Of a stretch of DNA of 64,000 nucleotides, positions 36,170-46,449 are shown piece by piece. Origin of the DNA: Siphonodentalium dalli (Eukaryota > Mollusca > Scaphopoda > Gadilida > Siphonodentaliidae). Both the position numbers and the translations under genes were made by a program. The stretch spans positions 45,521,573 to 45,585,572 of the forward strand of contig CP136064.1 in NCBI GenBank assembly GCA_032622095.1, in the 5' to 3' direction. The notes below the pieces were generated by a model. It saw only the letters and a program-made list of their open reading frames with translations, was not told the DNA's origin and did no database searches. Position 1 is the first letter of the stretch. Each line of letters begins with the position of its first letter.

Positions 36170-36643
36170 ATGACCAATAGAACCAACAACAAGGATTCTC
36201 AGATGACATCAACAAGTGATGTTGATTCAAAGGATTGTGGAATATGTGATAATGCCATCAAACCACCAACAACCGGAATAGCTTGTCAGGCCTGCGATAC
36301 ATCATATCATTTCAAATGCTAGGATATCAACAATGCCGACCAGAAACTATTAACAAAAAAATCAAACGGAGTTGTCTGGCTTTGTACAAAATGTAGGAAT
36401 AATACCAGCAAAGTTATAAACAACAACAACAGTGAAGTGCACACCAACATGAAAGTGTGAGAAGAGAAGCTGGATACTCTTATAAAATTATTTGGGGAAC
36501 ACAAAACAAAATCTGACAGTGAAATAGCGAAAATAACAGAAAATATTGACTCGAGGATTGAATATAAATTCCAAGAATTTGAACTGAGACAAATCCGAAA
36601 AAGAAACTTAATCATAAGTAATATACAGGAAAGTTCAGAATCG
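36170..36643 (+). pseudogene. CR1-like LINE ORF1, 5' part with PHD finger
   Basis: From ATG 36170 the frame encodes a PHD-type finger (CGICDNAIKPP, CQACDTSYHFKC, WLCTKC), a charged coiled-coil-like stretch and KRNLIISNIQESSES, where the Polinton begins at 36644. At least two in-frame stops occur (after HFKC and after NMKV). PHD-containing ORF1s are known from CR1-type LINEs. The LINE continues on the other side of the Polinton at 58475. Confidence 0.75.
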
Positions 36644-36835
36644 TAAACCCCTCCCACTTCTCACACGTAAGGGCCAGTGGTCTACCCACGCATGCTAGAA
36701 TAAGGCCCATTCTCCATTCCCGCCTCAGGCACTTCAATAAGTTCTCAACCTCAGTCACACGAATAAGGTCCCCTCCTAATACAATCTCACGCAACCCCCT
36801 ACTCCCTGCTCATTGGAATAAGCGTTATTCAAATC
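36644..36835 (+). repeat. Polinton left terminal inverted repeat
   Basis: Shares TAAGGGCCAGTGGTCTACCC, ACGCAT-CTAGAATAAGG and GCTCATTGGAAT with the reverse complement of 58256-58474, in the same order. It lacks about 100 bp present at the right end and has a different insert in its middle. Confidence 0.85.
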
Positions 36836-36929
36836 CTGTCATACATATTGGCTAAATGGTAAACAACGAATAAGTATTATTTACAATAATTTATTTACAA
36901 TGCTATATATATATATATGAATACAAAGG

Positions 36930-38163
36930 TTACATAGGTAGAAAAACGTTTCTGTCTTTGTCCACCGTCAAATGTGCTGGAAAAGGTCCACAATCTAAGA
37001 TCACTGCTGTTTCTGGAAGAGCTTCACTGAACCTCATGTCTAGTTGTACTAATCCTTTATTGACAGACGCAACATTTTCTCCATAAGGCTCTATGCAGTA
37101 TATAGTGAAACCTTCTTTAAAGGATTCTCTATCAATAGATGTTCCTGGGAAGGCACTCACCAAGTTGTGGTAGGCATCCATATTGTCGTCCTTTTTAAAG
37201 TTCATATTTAGGGGGCGACTCGGTACCGATTGACCATCCACCGTAAATGCTAGATGACTGCAGTTATAATACTTGAAATTGAAGGGATTTTTGGTGTAGC
37301 TGCCATTCAATGCCTCAGCCTCCGTAATTACTATAAGAGCCCTTTGTGGAATATCATTTTGGAACACGTTAGTCGCTGTGAAGTTAAAGGCCCCTTTGGC
37401 TACTGAAAAAGCTTTGATCACCGACTGTAAGGGTAGATAGCGTCTTTTGTAGCCAGTTCCTTTCTATATCAGCCCCATATTCTATTTTGACGAAACAGGC
37501 TTTAAATTTAGCTTCGGTTATCTTTATTTTGTATTTGGGAGTAGTGTCTCCGCTCATTAAACAAAAAGCATTTTTACTAGGCCACAAGGTTATTTAGACG
37601 GGAACTCCATTCAACATGTAGCGTCCCTGTTGACACAAGTCGTGACTAATAGGCCCTGATAGTGATACTATAGCGTCATCCTCGAAAAACTCTGTTCTTA
37701 TAAGTAGACCTGTATTTGTAGTAGTCGAATCCATATATTTCGATTTGTCATTTTTGTATAGTTGTCCGGAAAGCGAATGTCGAAGTTGTGTCTCCGTTGC
37801 CTCTAGTAACGTGTCCAGATATGCTTTATACGGGTAATAAGGACCTAGAGATCCTACCGGCATGAGCTGTAATTCCATATTGACGGAACTGAATATTGAC
37901 GAAAGAGGCATGTTAATGGGGCCAACTTTCGATGCTGAGGCCAATGCTGATCCACCATCTTTAACTATTTTAAGTTTAATGCTCAGAGTGCAGTTCCTTA
38001 AATCAATATAATCATTAGATGTCCCGGGTATGTAAAATTCTATAGGCGAATATTCTGTAATGGCAGTGGAGGGGTTCAATTCCATCCATTCTTTATGCAC
38101 GTGACTAACTTCTTCAACTTCTCCGAATATGGGTAGTCTGTCCATGATTATCGAAGACATCAC
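36930..38163 (-). pseudogene. Polinton major capsid protein (double jelly-roll), disrupted
   Basis: The three open segments together match a Polinton major capsid protein. The N-terminal part has EYSPIEFYIPGTSNDYIDL and VGPINMPLSSIFSSVNMEL, then YPYKAYLDTLLEA. The middle begins after the TAA at 37594-37596 in the same frame. The C-terminal part (KNPFNFKYYNCSHLAFTVDG, VPSRPLNMNF, RFSEALPETA) is in another frame after a shift near 37420. The protein would form the hexon-like shell of an icosahedral virion. One nonsense codon and one frameshift make it inactive. It overlaps the basic-protein gene by 50 bases. Confidence 0.9.
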
Positions 38164-38404
38164 TCAGTCTCTTTCTCCTTATAACTTTCGACTTCTTCAC
38201 CACCCGCCCTGATTGTTTGGTTTTTGGGGCTGTTCTGCCCTTGACATATTTCTTCTTTCCTTTACTTTTTTTCGGTTTAATATTTATTTTCTTAGTAACA
38301 AATTTAGTACCTTTTCGAGGCTTAGCTATTGACACATTATTTCCTGGTTTCGTTGGCATATACGTCCTATGCACAGCGTCGTAATAATATCTAGTCCTGA
38401 CCAT
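38114..38404 (-). CDS. Small basic protein, virion core-like
   Basis: 96 codons from ATG 38404; the frame is open further upstream, but this ATG starts the conserved-looking MVRTRYYYDAVHRTY. The middle is extremely lysine/arginine rich (KKINIKPKKSKGKKKYVKG), with no acidic counterpart. Position between penton and major capsid genes and charge resemble DNA-condensing core proteins of adenovirus-like particles; the function is inference. The ORF is intact, overlapping the capsid gene downstream and the penton stop upstream. Confidence 0.6.
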   Translation of the reverse strand: MVRTRYYYDAVHRTYMPTKPGNNVSIAKPRKGTKFVTKKINIKPKKSKGKKKYVKGRTAPKTKQSGRVVKKSKVIRRKRLSDVFDNHGQTTHIRRS

Positions 38405-38776
38405 CGTTGAATAACAAGCAGCAATCCAATGAGTCAATTTCTATTATTTTCAAATTTTCATCCAGCATATATATCCTTATAAAGTTTGAGGGTCCTCCTG
38501 TGACAGGAACCGCTGTACTTCCCACAAAGTCTCCCGCACCATCCATGTATATAACCCTCAGCACTTGAAGCTATTGAGTAGGTAGTCTAGATGCTTGAAA
38601 AAGGTCACAGCATATGTAAATTATTATGTTATGAGGTTTAGGGTTCATATCTGTGCCAAGGTGACGGTCCATCCACTATTCAGATGCAAATTCGATGGTA
38701 GAGGTAAAGAAAAATCTCCAACCACATTGTCTGGAAAATAGTCTTTGTATTTATCGCTGGAAATATATTGCCTCAT
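38391..38776 (-). pseudogene. Penton / minor capsid protein, collapsed
   Basis: From ATG 38776 the frame reads KYKDYFPDNVVGDFSLPLPS and SGWTVTLAQI, the typical start of Polinton minor capsid (penton) proteins. A stop follows. Another frame then gives HNIIIYICCDLFQ, and after a TAG comes VLRVIYMDGAGDFVG...NFIRIYMLDE to the stop at 38391. These are the N-terminal and C-terminal regions of the family with the middle (most of the jelly roll) deleted, so the gene cannot make a vertex protein. Family assignment rests on motif order by eye. Confidence 0.7.
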
Positions 38777-38860
38777 CAGTGTTTAACTAGGTCAACTTCC
38801 GGTATCCAAGAATCGAACCTGGGACCCCAATTAAGCCACCTAATGAGTACAGTCCCTCTG
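38777..38860 (-). other. tRNA-like A-box and B-box sequence
   Basis: On the minus strand TGGCTTAATTGG fits the pol III A box and GGTTCGATTCTTGG fits the B box, but they are only about 10 bp apart against about 30-40 in tRNAs and SINEs. It may be a deleted SINE or tRNA relic directly upstream of the penton start, or chance. Confidence 0.25.
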
Positions 38861-38973
38861 CTTTTCTTTAAAACTTTTTCTATTCTGTATGTGGTATTGG
38901 CATCAACTTTGACCCCTTGTAATTATTGTTCATAAAATGAGCCAGTCACCTCTTCTTCGTTATGTTATCTCTT

Positions 38974-39795
38974 CTACATCTTCGTATCACTGAATATCTC
39001 ACCTGTCCACTTCTTATAAAATTCCTTCTCATAAACGTCCTTCAAATGAGAAATTCGTACTTTATCTCCCTGTTTATATTTGTAGGGTTTTATTACCCGT
39101 TCTTTTCGTTTCAAAGCTAGTTCGTACCTCACTTCCGATTCATTTTCCTTATTAATTTCAGAAGGAGCCCGGCCTATTGATCTGTGCCTACTCCCATTGT
39201 AGGTATCTATTATATCCTGTAATATTGAGCTGTAATCTTCGCCTCCTGTGTGTATCATGTGTCGGTACACACGCGTTTTCAAAGTGCGAATAAACCTCTC
39301 AGAATAATTAGCTTTCGTCTCATTTTCAATCATTAAATGTTTTATTTTTTCTCTTTTCAACACACATTTGACTAATGCATTGTCATATTCACCGCCTTTG
39401 TCGGTCCTGAGTACACGTGGTCATCTTATTTATCATGCAAATATGTCATCGAATGCCGCACTCACATCTTTGGCTTTTTTTTTCTTCAAAGCTCGAGACC
39501 ACGCGAATCTGGAGAATATATCTATACACACCAATATATATCTATAAGGGCTGTTGGAAGCTGACATGTCTGCAATATCAATGTCCCACAACGAATCAAG
39601 TCCGTGAACTATCACTCTACTTCTAGGAAATTTAAGTCGGCGCGGTCTTACTAGGCTATAAGTTTCCTGGGAAGCTAACCAATCTCGTATTTTCTTCCTA
39701 CTAATTCTGTGTATACCTTCATCTTTTACAGCACTCTGTATAATCGTTCGACACCGCCCAAACTCCCCTTTTTAGACGGTCATAATAATAAGTTT
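38974..39795 (-). pseudogene. Polinton retrovirus-like integrase, frameshifted
   Basis: Collinear segments: SLGGVERLYRVL, then KDEGIHRISRKKIRDWLASQ (N-terminal region), DSLWDIDIADMSASNSPYRY (first catalytic Asp), RTDKGGEYDNAL (second Asp) and NYSERFIRTLKTRVYRH (Glu), ending with a basic SH3-like C-terminal part (YKYKQGDKVRISHLKD...FYKKWTGEIF). At least two frameshifts (near 39755 and 39430) separate them. The enzyme would insert the element DNA. All three DDE residues survive in the fragments. Confidence 0.9.
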
Positions 39796-39802
39796 CAAGT
39801 AT

Positions 39803-40328
39803 TCATCCATCGCTACACAACCCTATTTCCAAGAGTGTAGTATATATGACATCGATTATGTCCTTTCGTCGTTTAACTCCCGTTATTAATATTTTCCCGC
39901 TAGTATGACAGGTGAAGTTTATATTTTGTCTTTTGAAGTTTACTCCCAGAAACAACTCTGGTTCGTAACTGCCATCAAAACAGTGTGCTATTTTAGCCAA
40001 ATTGAGTTTTTGGTATAGGTCGTGAGTCAGTGATGAAGTAATCATTTTTTATCTTTCCTATAGTTACGGGGTATTTTAGTTTTTGCATTATTCTGGCATA
40101 TTTTCTTAATTTCTGAACTGCACATCTATAATCATCTGACGCTCCCATGAACAGTATCTGACCGTTTTTGTATACCCAACAGCACCCTCCTATGCCTCGG
40201 TTCTTCCATATTATTATCTTCGAGTTGTATACAGTATTGCACAATTTATTAGTCAACTCTTTAAGGTCGGGGCTGTAACCCATATTACTGAAAACTACGA
40301 AGTTGGTGTAGCGAACCATAGTTAACAA
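39803..40328 (-). pseudogene. TATA-box-binding protein homologue (one frameshift)
   Basis: Two open segments give both halves of the TBP saddle. The first (40328-40035) has NFVVFSNMGYSPDLKELTNK, the turn VYKNGQILFMGASDD and KLRKYARIMQKL, matching the first TBP repeat with its (I/L)xSG(K/Q)(M/I)xxTGA-type strand and KYARxxQKL helix. The second (40045-39803) has GSYEPELF, GVNFKR, TSGKILITGVKRRKDI and VIYTTLLEI, matching the second repeat (SYEPELF is invariant in TBP). The halves are joined by a one-base shift in an A6 run at about 40046-40051. The length, about 175 residues, equals the TBP core. It lies between the membrane-protein and integrase genes of the Polinton. A DNA-bending transcription-initiation role is expected. 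The Phe expected before SGK in repeat 2 is His here. Confidence 0.85.
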
Positions 40329-40357
40329 ATGGTCTATTTTTGTAACCAGGCTTTATT

Positions 40358-40597
40358 TTATACCGTAATATGGCTCGGTCTATTACTTATAGTAGGAGTA
40401 GGTAGGGCTATACCTATCGCCGAACTCAACAAAGATTCCCATAGTGTTTTCGGTTCCTTGTCCAGCGATAAATTTATTATAGCCGTTATAACTATGGTAT
40501 ATTACAATATCATTTGGCACAAGTACGTTACTTCATTTCGGGGAACATTTTGTCCCAACCACTCCCATTTCTCAGAGCACTGACGTTTGGTTTCCAT
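40358..40597 (-). pseudogene. Small Polinton membrane protein, one nonsense codon
   Basis: 80 codons from ATG 40597 to TAA 40358 in one frame, with an internal TAA after CQMIL. Before it: KWEWLGQNVPRNEVTYLCQ; after it: YTIVITAIINLSL, then LWESLLSSAIGIALPTPTI. One hydrophobic segment spans the break, and a second short one precedes the Pro-rich end. Similar short proteins with a PR.E...Q.ILIYIV pattern occur in Polintons (from memory). Function unknown. It ends 29 bases before the TBP start. Confidence 0.6.
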
Positions 40598-40669
40598 ATT
40601 GTATATATCTACAGTACACGTATTATTATCCTTATAGCTTTTTAATCAAATGATAAACTTTTTTATCAA

Positions 40670-40930
40670 TTGTCTCATTTCTAAATTGTCTATTAGAGGT
40701 TTATAGAACATCCATTTTCACTATTAAACCGAATGTCAAATCACACTTATTTTTGTCACCGAATATATACTAAAATGCACTTAAAAATATTCCCAATTAC
40801 ATCATTTCTAAAACGTCTATTAAAGGTCTTTAAAACGTCCATTTTCACCATTAAACCGAATTTCAAATCATACTTATTTTTATACCCAATTTCATCATTT
40901 TTAAAACCGTTAATAAAGGTACATCATTTG
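40670..40930. repeat. 127-bp tandem repeat between Polinton genes
   Basis: CATTTCTAAA...GTCTATTA(A/G)AGGT and CCATTTTCAC(T/C)ATTAAACCGAAT recur at 40676 and 40803, with a shortened third copy at about 40896. It fills most of the gap upstream of the membrane-protein gene. Confidence 0.8.
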
Positions 40931-40989
40931 ACTAATCACTGTAAAATAGTTTTCTGAGGCAATAAAAAACCAATTGAATTCATATACTT

Positions 40990-41259
40990 TTATTTAGTCA
41001 ACCATGTAGATTTTAATACATTCTTCTTAATTCCAGGTGGAATTCCTTTATCCCTATTTTGTCTTTTTATTTCACCAGCTACTGTATTTTCCACTTTTCG
41101 TTCCACTGATATTTTAGGGATATGAGTCAGGTCTGGTGCCCTTTCTTTCGCGCTTTCCATTTTATCATTGACAATAGATGGTGACACTTCCGCACAATTT
41201 CTTATCAAACGTTGATATTTTTCATATGGTATTAGGATATTTTTACCAAACACTGACAT
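40990..41259 (-). CDS. Conserved-looking small Polinton protein, 89 aa
   Basis: Intact ORF starting MSVFGKNILIPYEKYQRLIRN. The middle is charged (SAKERAPDL, KVENTVAGEIKRQ) and the end basic (PPGIKKNVLKSTWLTK). No domain is named. The FGKNILIPYEKYQRL start resembles an ORF seen next to the packaging ATPase in other Polintons (from memory). It starts 6 bases after the stop of the previous gene, in the same operon-like block. Confidence 0.6.
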   Translation of the reverse strand: MSVFGKNILIPYEKYQRLIRNCAEVSPSIVNDKMESAKERAPDLTHIPKISVERKVENTVAGEIKRQNRDKGIPPGIKKNVLKSTWLTK

Positions 41260-41265
41260 ATTATC

Positions 41266-41574
41266 TTATATATCTCTCAGAGGAACGAGTCTTAGTATAC
41301 TTCTGACTGCTTCTGGATTTCTTTTAATAACTGACTTCTTTTTTCGTACTCCTAACTTATTATCTGCCAGTTGTCTATATATACTCTTATAGGGAACTAC
41401 CTTGTCCAATGTAATAGTTAGTACACCGCATATAACATTAATGGCTATTTCCGATATGGCACGCACTTGGTCGTAGGATGAAGAATAAATTAGTGCCTTT
41501 AGTTGACTTTTATAATCGGTGGATGCTAGTAGATACAAATAATCCAAATTCTCTTTCACTATTTGACTAGCCAT
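41266..41574 (-). CDS. Polinton-associated small protein, 102 aa
   Basis: Intact ORF with helical blocks: VKENLDYLYLLAS, YSSSYDQVRAISEIAINVICG, then a basic run YRQLADNKLGVRKKKSVIKR. The pattern (QVRA.(S/C)EIA.NV..G followed by a K/R-rich LAdkk...kKK) is one I know from proteins near the ATPase in Polintons. Function is not established. It begins 5 bases after the ATPase stop. Confidence 0.6.
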   Translation of the reverse strand: MASQIVKENLDYLYLLASTDYKSQLKALIYSSSYDQVRAISEIAINVICGVLTITLDKVVPYKSIYRQLADNKLGVRKKKSVIKRNPEAVRSILRLVPLRDI

Positions 41575-41579
41575 TATCC

Positions 41580-42229
41580 TTATAATGTTTGGTACAGTAT
41601 AGGATATTCACCGGGGAATATATTCGTTCTCACATGGAAAGTGTCATCTGCATTTGTGGTCAAGTCTACCACCAGGTAACCATATTTGGGTTTCATTACT
41701 GAATCCTTATAAACTTCTGAAGAAAAGCTTTCTTCCCTGGAAATAGTTGTTGCCCCAAATAGGGTATCTGCATCACATCACAGGGGCTTTTAAGCAGAAT
41801 TAGGTAGGAGGCATTGAGAGCTATAGTCCTAGCTGAGGAACCACATTGAAAAGAATTTTGCAATATTATCATCACAGAGAGCTTTTTATGATGACAAGTT
41901 TGGGTGAATGCACACACTATATCTGGGTTATTTAAGACCTTGTGCGCCAAGTCATCTAGAATTATGAGGGCTGGCTGGCCGTCAGTAAAGTTCTCTAAAA
42001 GTTCTGTGGCAGGCATTCCTTCATGGAAAGTTATTTCGGGTATTACCCGTTCCATCTCGTCAAATAAATCTTGGTGAACTCTGTAACAATATAGACTCTT
42101 TCTAGGTGATTCATCTTCTATCATTAGGGGTATATTTTGCAGAAATTTAAACACCCAATGGGGTTTTCCTGACTTTGTGGCACCTGATATTATGTAGCTC
42201 GAATGTGGTTCGAATGGTATTAAAGCCAT
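41580..42229 (-). pseudogene. FtsK/HerA-type genome-packaging ATPase, disrupted
   Basis: Walker A reads SGATKSGKPHW: the Ser/Thr after GK is Pro (codon CCC, residue 23). Walker B is ALIILDDLA. Then comes FTQTCHHKKLSVMIILQNSF, the arginine-finger/sensor-type block of A32-like packaging ATPases. The first frame stops at 41696. The family C-terminal segment (KPKYGYLVVDLTTNADDTF, RTNIFPGE) continues in a shifted frame to TAA at 41580. The enzyme would pump DNA into capsids. Both the Walker A change and the frameshift predict loss of function. Confidence 0.88.
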
Positions 42230-42771
42230 CTTTATTATCCACTCTACTAGACTTTTCCTTATTATATTATATTATTTTCCTTATTACATACTTCCCATAG
42301 AGTGTGCATCGTGCCATATTAGGGGGTGCCTGTATTCTCCCATGAGTGGGTATTTATAACACTTTGTTTTAATATACATGTTTAATATATATATATATTT
42401 ATCAGACACTGGACATAATGAGCAAATATATATGATAAATACACATGGGCAACAACATATCAATACTTGAATGAAACACGAATAAACATTGACACAATAC
42501 ATATAAAATGAAACTAAATAAAATGGTCATCTGATAACGTATACAATAATAAAACATTGACAAATTACATATTTACAAAAATGACTCAATAAATTGTGAG
42601 AATAACATTTCAATAGCTGTATGGTAGAGTGTCTAAATCAGATTGTATGACCCTTTTGGTATACACAATATTATAATGTTTATTTTGTACACGATTATAT
42701 AATAATGGACGGTCTCGTGCTCTATTAATCCGATTCTCCGTTACAAATACTTTTCGGGGTGATTCTTCGTC
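42230..42771. other. AT-rich gap between polymerase and ATPase genes
   Basis: No coding sequence is supported. Short TA-rich stretches and AATAAA-like words are present; it probably holds the polymerase 3' end and the ATPase promoter. Confidence 0.4.
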
Positions 42772-43844
42772 TTAAACCTCTCGTTTTCGTTTCCTTGAAA
42801 TCATTTCATCCATAACCGAAAAGTTTATAACTTTAGAATTTGTATAGTTCAGTGTTAATCCACTAATTTTGCAGCATTCATCGCCCTTTAATGAACGGTA
42901 ACAGTAATTCTTAGGACTTCCTGATCGAAAGTGTGTTATGTAATCGTCAGCCTTAAGCTCGTCAGTGAAGTCGCCCAGATAATCGTCGATTGATACATCA
43001 TGACCATCCGGTCTTTTCACATAGATGACAGTCTGTAATAGAAATTGAACGTAATAATTAAAAACATTGTTGGGGCTCATGGATCGCATTCTGTAATTGA
43101 AACTGAATATATTAGTCACACAGGCATGTCATAAACCACAAATAAAGGTGGCATACACAACTGGGTTCACATTATAAAAACAATTAGTCAATAGGCATAT
43201 GTGGTCATTAAACTACACCCCGAATGAATACATTGACTGCTTATATTGACTCACCTGTATCAAAATATAGGACGTTTTCTCCGAGATGATCGAGGGCAGA
43301 GTATAATCTTAGCCTGCCAAAATACGTCGTGAACAAAGCGATGTATATATTAGTCTTGTTGTTATCGACTATGAATTTATCATCGTAGGTATACTGCAGT
43401 TGAATATGACTGTTGCCGATGATATGGAAGTCCTTCAGTTTTTTTGTCTGGTCGCTAATGGTGCTGAAGAATTTCTTGGGCTCGCTGTCGTGTATAATCT
43501 CTGTGTTAGCCTGATTGAGTCGTTCGCCAAATTTTCCCCAGAAGCTGAGTGATTACAATATTGATTAGTGATTAGTATACATGTATATAAACAATGGAAT
43601 TTTTTCAAATTTAATTTCAAATATTTGTATTTGATTTTTTTTTTTTTTTTTACTGAGACACTCACCTATTTAACATTAGTTTAGCGACACTTCTAAGTCC
43701 AGGGTTTTTCTCTACTTTCTCGCTGTCCAACTGTATTCCTTCATTTTCCCTATAGGCACGTATATATTTTGCTTTATCATTTTCATCATGGCACCAATCT
43801 GGCCATCCGCTAGCAGACTGCTTCAGGATTCTATAAAAATATGA

Positions 43845-44145
43845 GTACTCATTAGGGAACCTCAAAGACACAAAATATTACCAATATGAGTACTCATTAG
43901 GGAACCTCAAAGACACAAAAAATTACCAATATAAATAATCATAAGGCAGAAGCTCACAGACAATACAAAATAATAACATTATAAATACTCATAAGGCCGA
44001 GGCTTACAGACAATACAAAATACTACCAATATAAATACTCATAAGGCCGTTACAAGACACTACAAAATACTACCAGTATAAAAACTCATAAAGCCGTCAC
44101 AAGACAATACAAAATACTACCAGTATAAATACTCATAGGCCATTA
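43845..44145. repeat. Intronic minisatellite, about 50-bp unit
   Basis: ATACTCAT(T/A)AGG...ACAAAATA(C/T)TACCA recurs six or so times between exons 7 and 8 of the polymerase gene. The first units duplicate the sequence next to the exon 8 acceptor (ATATGAGTACTCATTAGG). Confidence 0.85.
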
Positions 44146-44459
44146 ATACGTACATGTTTACATAATGTGAGAAATTCCCACCAGTTCCGGAGGTCTTGCT
44201 ATACTGGCTAGTTGTGTCCCAGTGCCACACCTCATGTATCTGCTGTAGTATATATCCTTTCTCCAATGCCACGTTAAGTTCAAGTGTTGCCCATACACCT
44301 TCTATGCACCTTTGTGCGTTAGAGTGGTCACAAATTTGCTGATTTTCATTCTGCATACAGCTTCGACAGAGCCCGAATTTCAGTTTCCCATTAGACCTAC
44401 AAAAATACAGTATTATGAAATATCTGACATTTATTGAACTCGAGTCACGTGACAATATA

Positions 44460-44590
44460 TATAGAATGACTCACCTTACTGATGGAACAGCGTAGCCCCT
44501 GGGTGGCATGATTTATAGATATAGAATGACTCACCTTATTGGTAGAACTGCGTGATACAAGCCCCTCGGTGGTAATATCGTCACTTTGGC
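44460..44590 (-). repeat. Duplicated exon 6 end with second splice donor
   Basis: GGGGCTTGTATCACGCAGTTCTACC...AAG|GTGAGTCATTCTATAT is followed by a shorter copy GGGGCTACGCTGTTCC...AAG|GTGAGTCATTCTATAT. This leaves two identical donors 61 bases apart (donor positions 44534 and 44473). Confidence 0.75.
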
Positions 44591-46449
44591 CAGACCAAAG
44601 TATTCCTTTATATTTTTGAAGTTCTCGTATATTCTTTCTGGATGCCCACAAGGATATTTGGCGTACTTCTGAAAAATATTAAAATGTAAATATAGGAAAA
44701 ATATTGTAGTATAGATTGCAGACATTAGTACGACCTAGAGTAACGAAACAAAGTCTTATGAGTATATGTGATTAAAAAACAAAAATACGAGTATAGTTTC
44801 GAATAAAAGTCATTTTATTAAACAAACATTACGTGAGATACTCACCCCCGAAAAACGCTTCCCTTGGGTCAAAGGGTGATGGAATGCAGAATGTGGACAG
44901 GAATTCTTTCACTTGAGGGTTGTGTTTCATCATACGATTCCAATCATGTTCCCATATAGTGACTAGTTTGAAGCCAGCACTCCGTATTATTTTAGCTTTT
45001 TCGAGTGTTTGACTGTAAGCCTCAACCATGGAATGCTTCGTCATGGGTAGTTTGGTTGTATATCGTTTTTTCGGAAAGCAGTCCTTACAGCCATGAAATG
45101 CACAGCCGTTGTACTCGAAGCACATTTTGGTTTCGGCGCAGTAACCATCTACCCTCATCCTTGTAGTTCCGGGAATAACAAATTCTTTTCCGTTCCTGGC
45201 GTGTGAGATTTTTATGTTTCTCTGCTGAGCTATCCATTCGAGTCACTGTATGGAAACCAGAGAATGCTTATCACCAGATGATGGTGTGACTTTGGCGATG
45301 GGTGTGCTAATAAATTTTTCATCCGTTACATCGTAGTCGGCGGCATCTACCCATTCACCATTTAGCAGAAGGCGACATTCATCATTCACCTTGATCATAG
45401 GCACATTTTCCTCAGCATCAACAGTCACTGTATAAGTCTCTTCTAGAAACAATGTTTTGTACGCGAACATACATGCACCTGAAATAGTGGTGAAGTTGAA
45501 GGGTCGACTTTTCCCTCCGTGACCTCCAAGAACATTTTCCTGAAGGAGAGACACACACGGCACAGTATATCAACATCAGACCGGCAGTATCCCTTTAATT
45601 CCGTTTCCATGCAGAATATTTCGCCACTCTTGCTACTATACCACTTCATGAATTATTCTCTCCCTGCTACAGACATAGTGTCGACACCGAAGTATCTGGT
45701 AGTGGGTAGGGACCTTGGTATCTTTCATTCGCTTCCGTATTGTACAAATGTGGAAAATGACCTAGAAAGAATTAAAGAGGCCTCTAATTTTTTTGTTTTG
45801 GCCCATATCAATATAAATGTCCATACCAATGTCACTCACCTTTCTTTAATTCGGTCAAACCGAACACCCGAGGTAAAGCCGCCAGTCTCATCGCTATGAA
45901 ATTCAGTGAATCTATTTACACGTTGATTGTGTTTGGTTTTCATCAGCATAATTTTTGAGCCAGAATAGACCAGGTGAGATGGATGCATGCCACGGTCCAT
46001 TAAATACTCCAATAGGAATACAGCATCATACCCTAGAAAAATAAAGCAAAAATTAATAACCTAGAAATTTAATAATGTGGGCTGTGTGTGTAATAGCCTA
46101 GAAATTTAATAATGTTGGCTGTGTGTAATAAATAATACGATAACCTAGAAATTACTTATGAGGGTGTAATAAATAACATGATAACCTAGACAAATGATAC
46201 TAGTATGTGTAATTATCTTTGCTGTTGTGGGCTATAATGACGAAGTCTTTGTGAGCATCATTAAGCAGCCAATCTCCGAACTGTTGGGGTGTGAATGGCC
46301 CTTTAACTTCGAATTGTCGTTGTCCGCATCCATCACAAGGCCTCGTTAGGAATTGTTTCTTTTTGTTCCGTTTCCCACATATTTCACATCGACTTCCACA
46401 GTTGTCACATTTCGACTCTGTGTTTATGGGTAAATCGATGCAAATTTCA

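Noticed and set aside
40329-40583. 84-codon plus-strand ORF beside the TBP gene
   Set aside because: It is the antisense of the small membrane-protein gene (40358-40597), which has the better protein pattern.
43845-44145. CRISPR-like array of spaced repeats
   Set aside because: Repeats and spacers both diverge gradually, unit length drifts, and the array is intronic in a eukaryotic gene. A minisatellite explains it.
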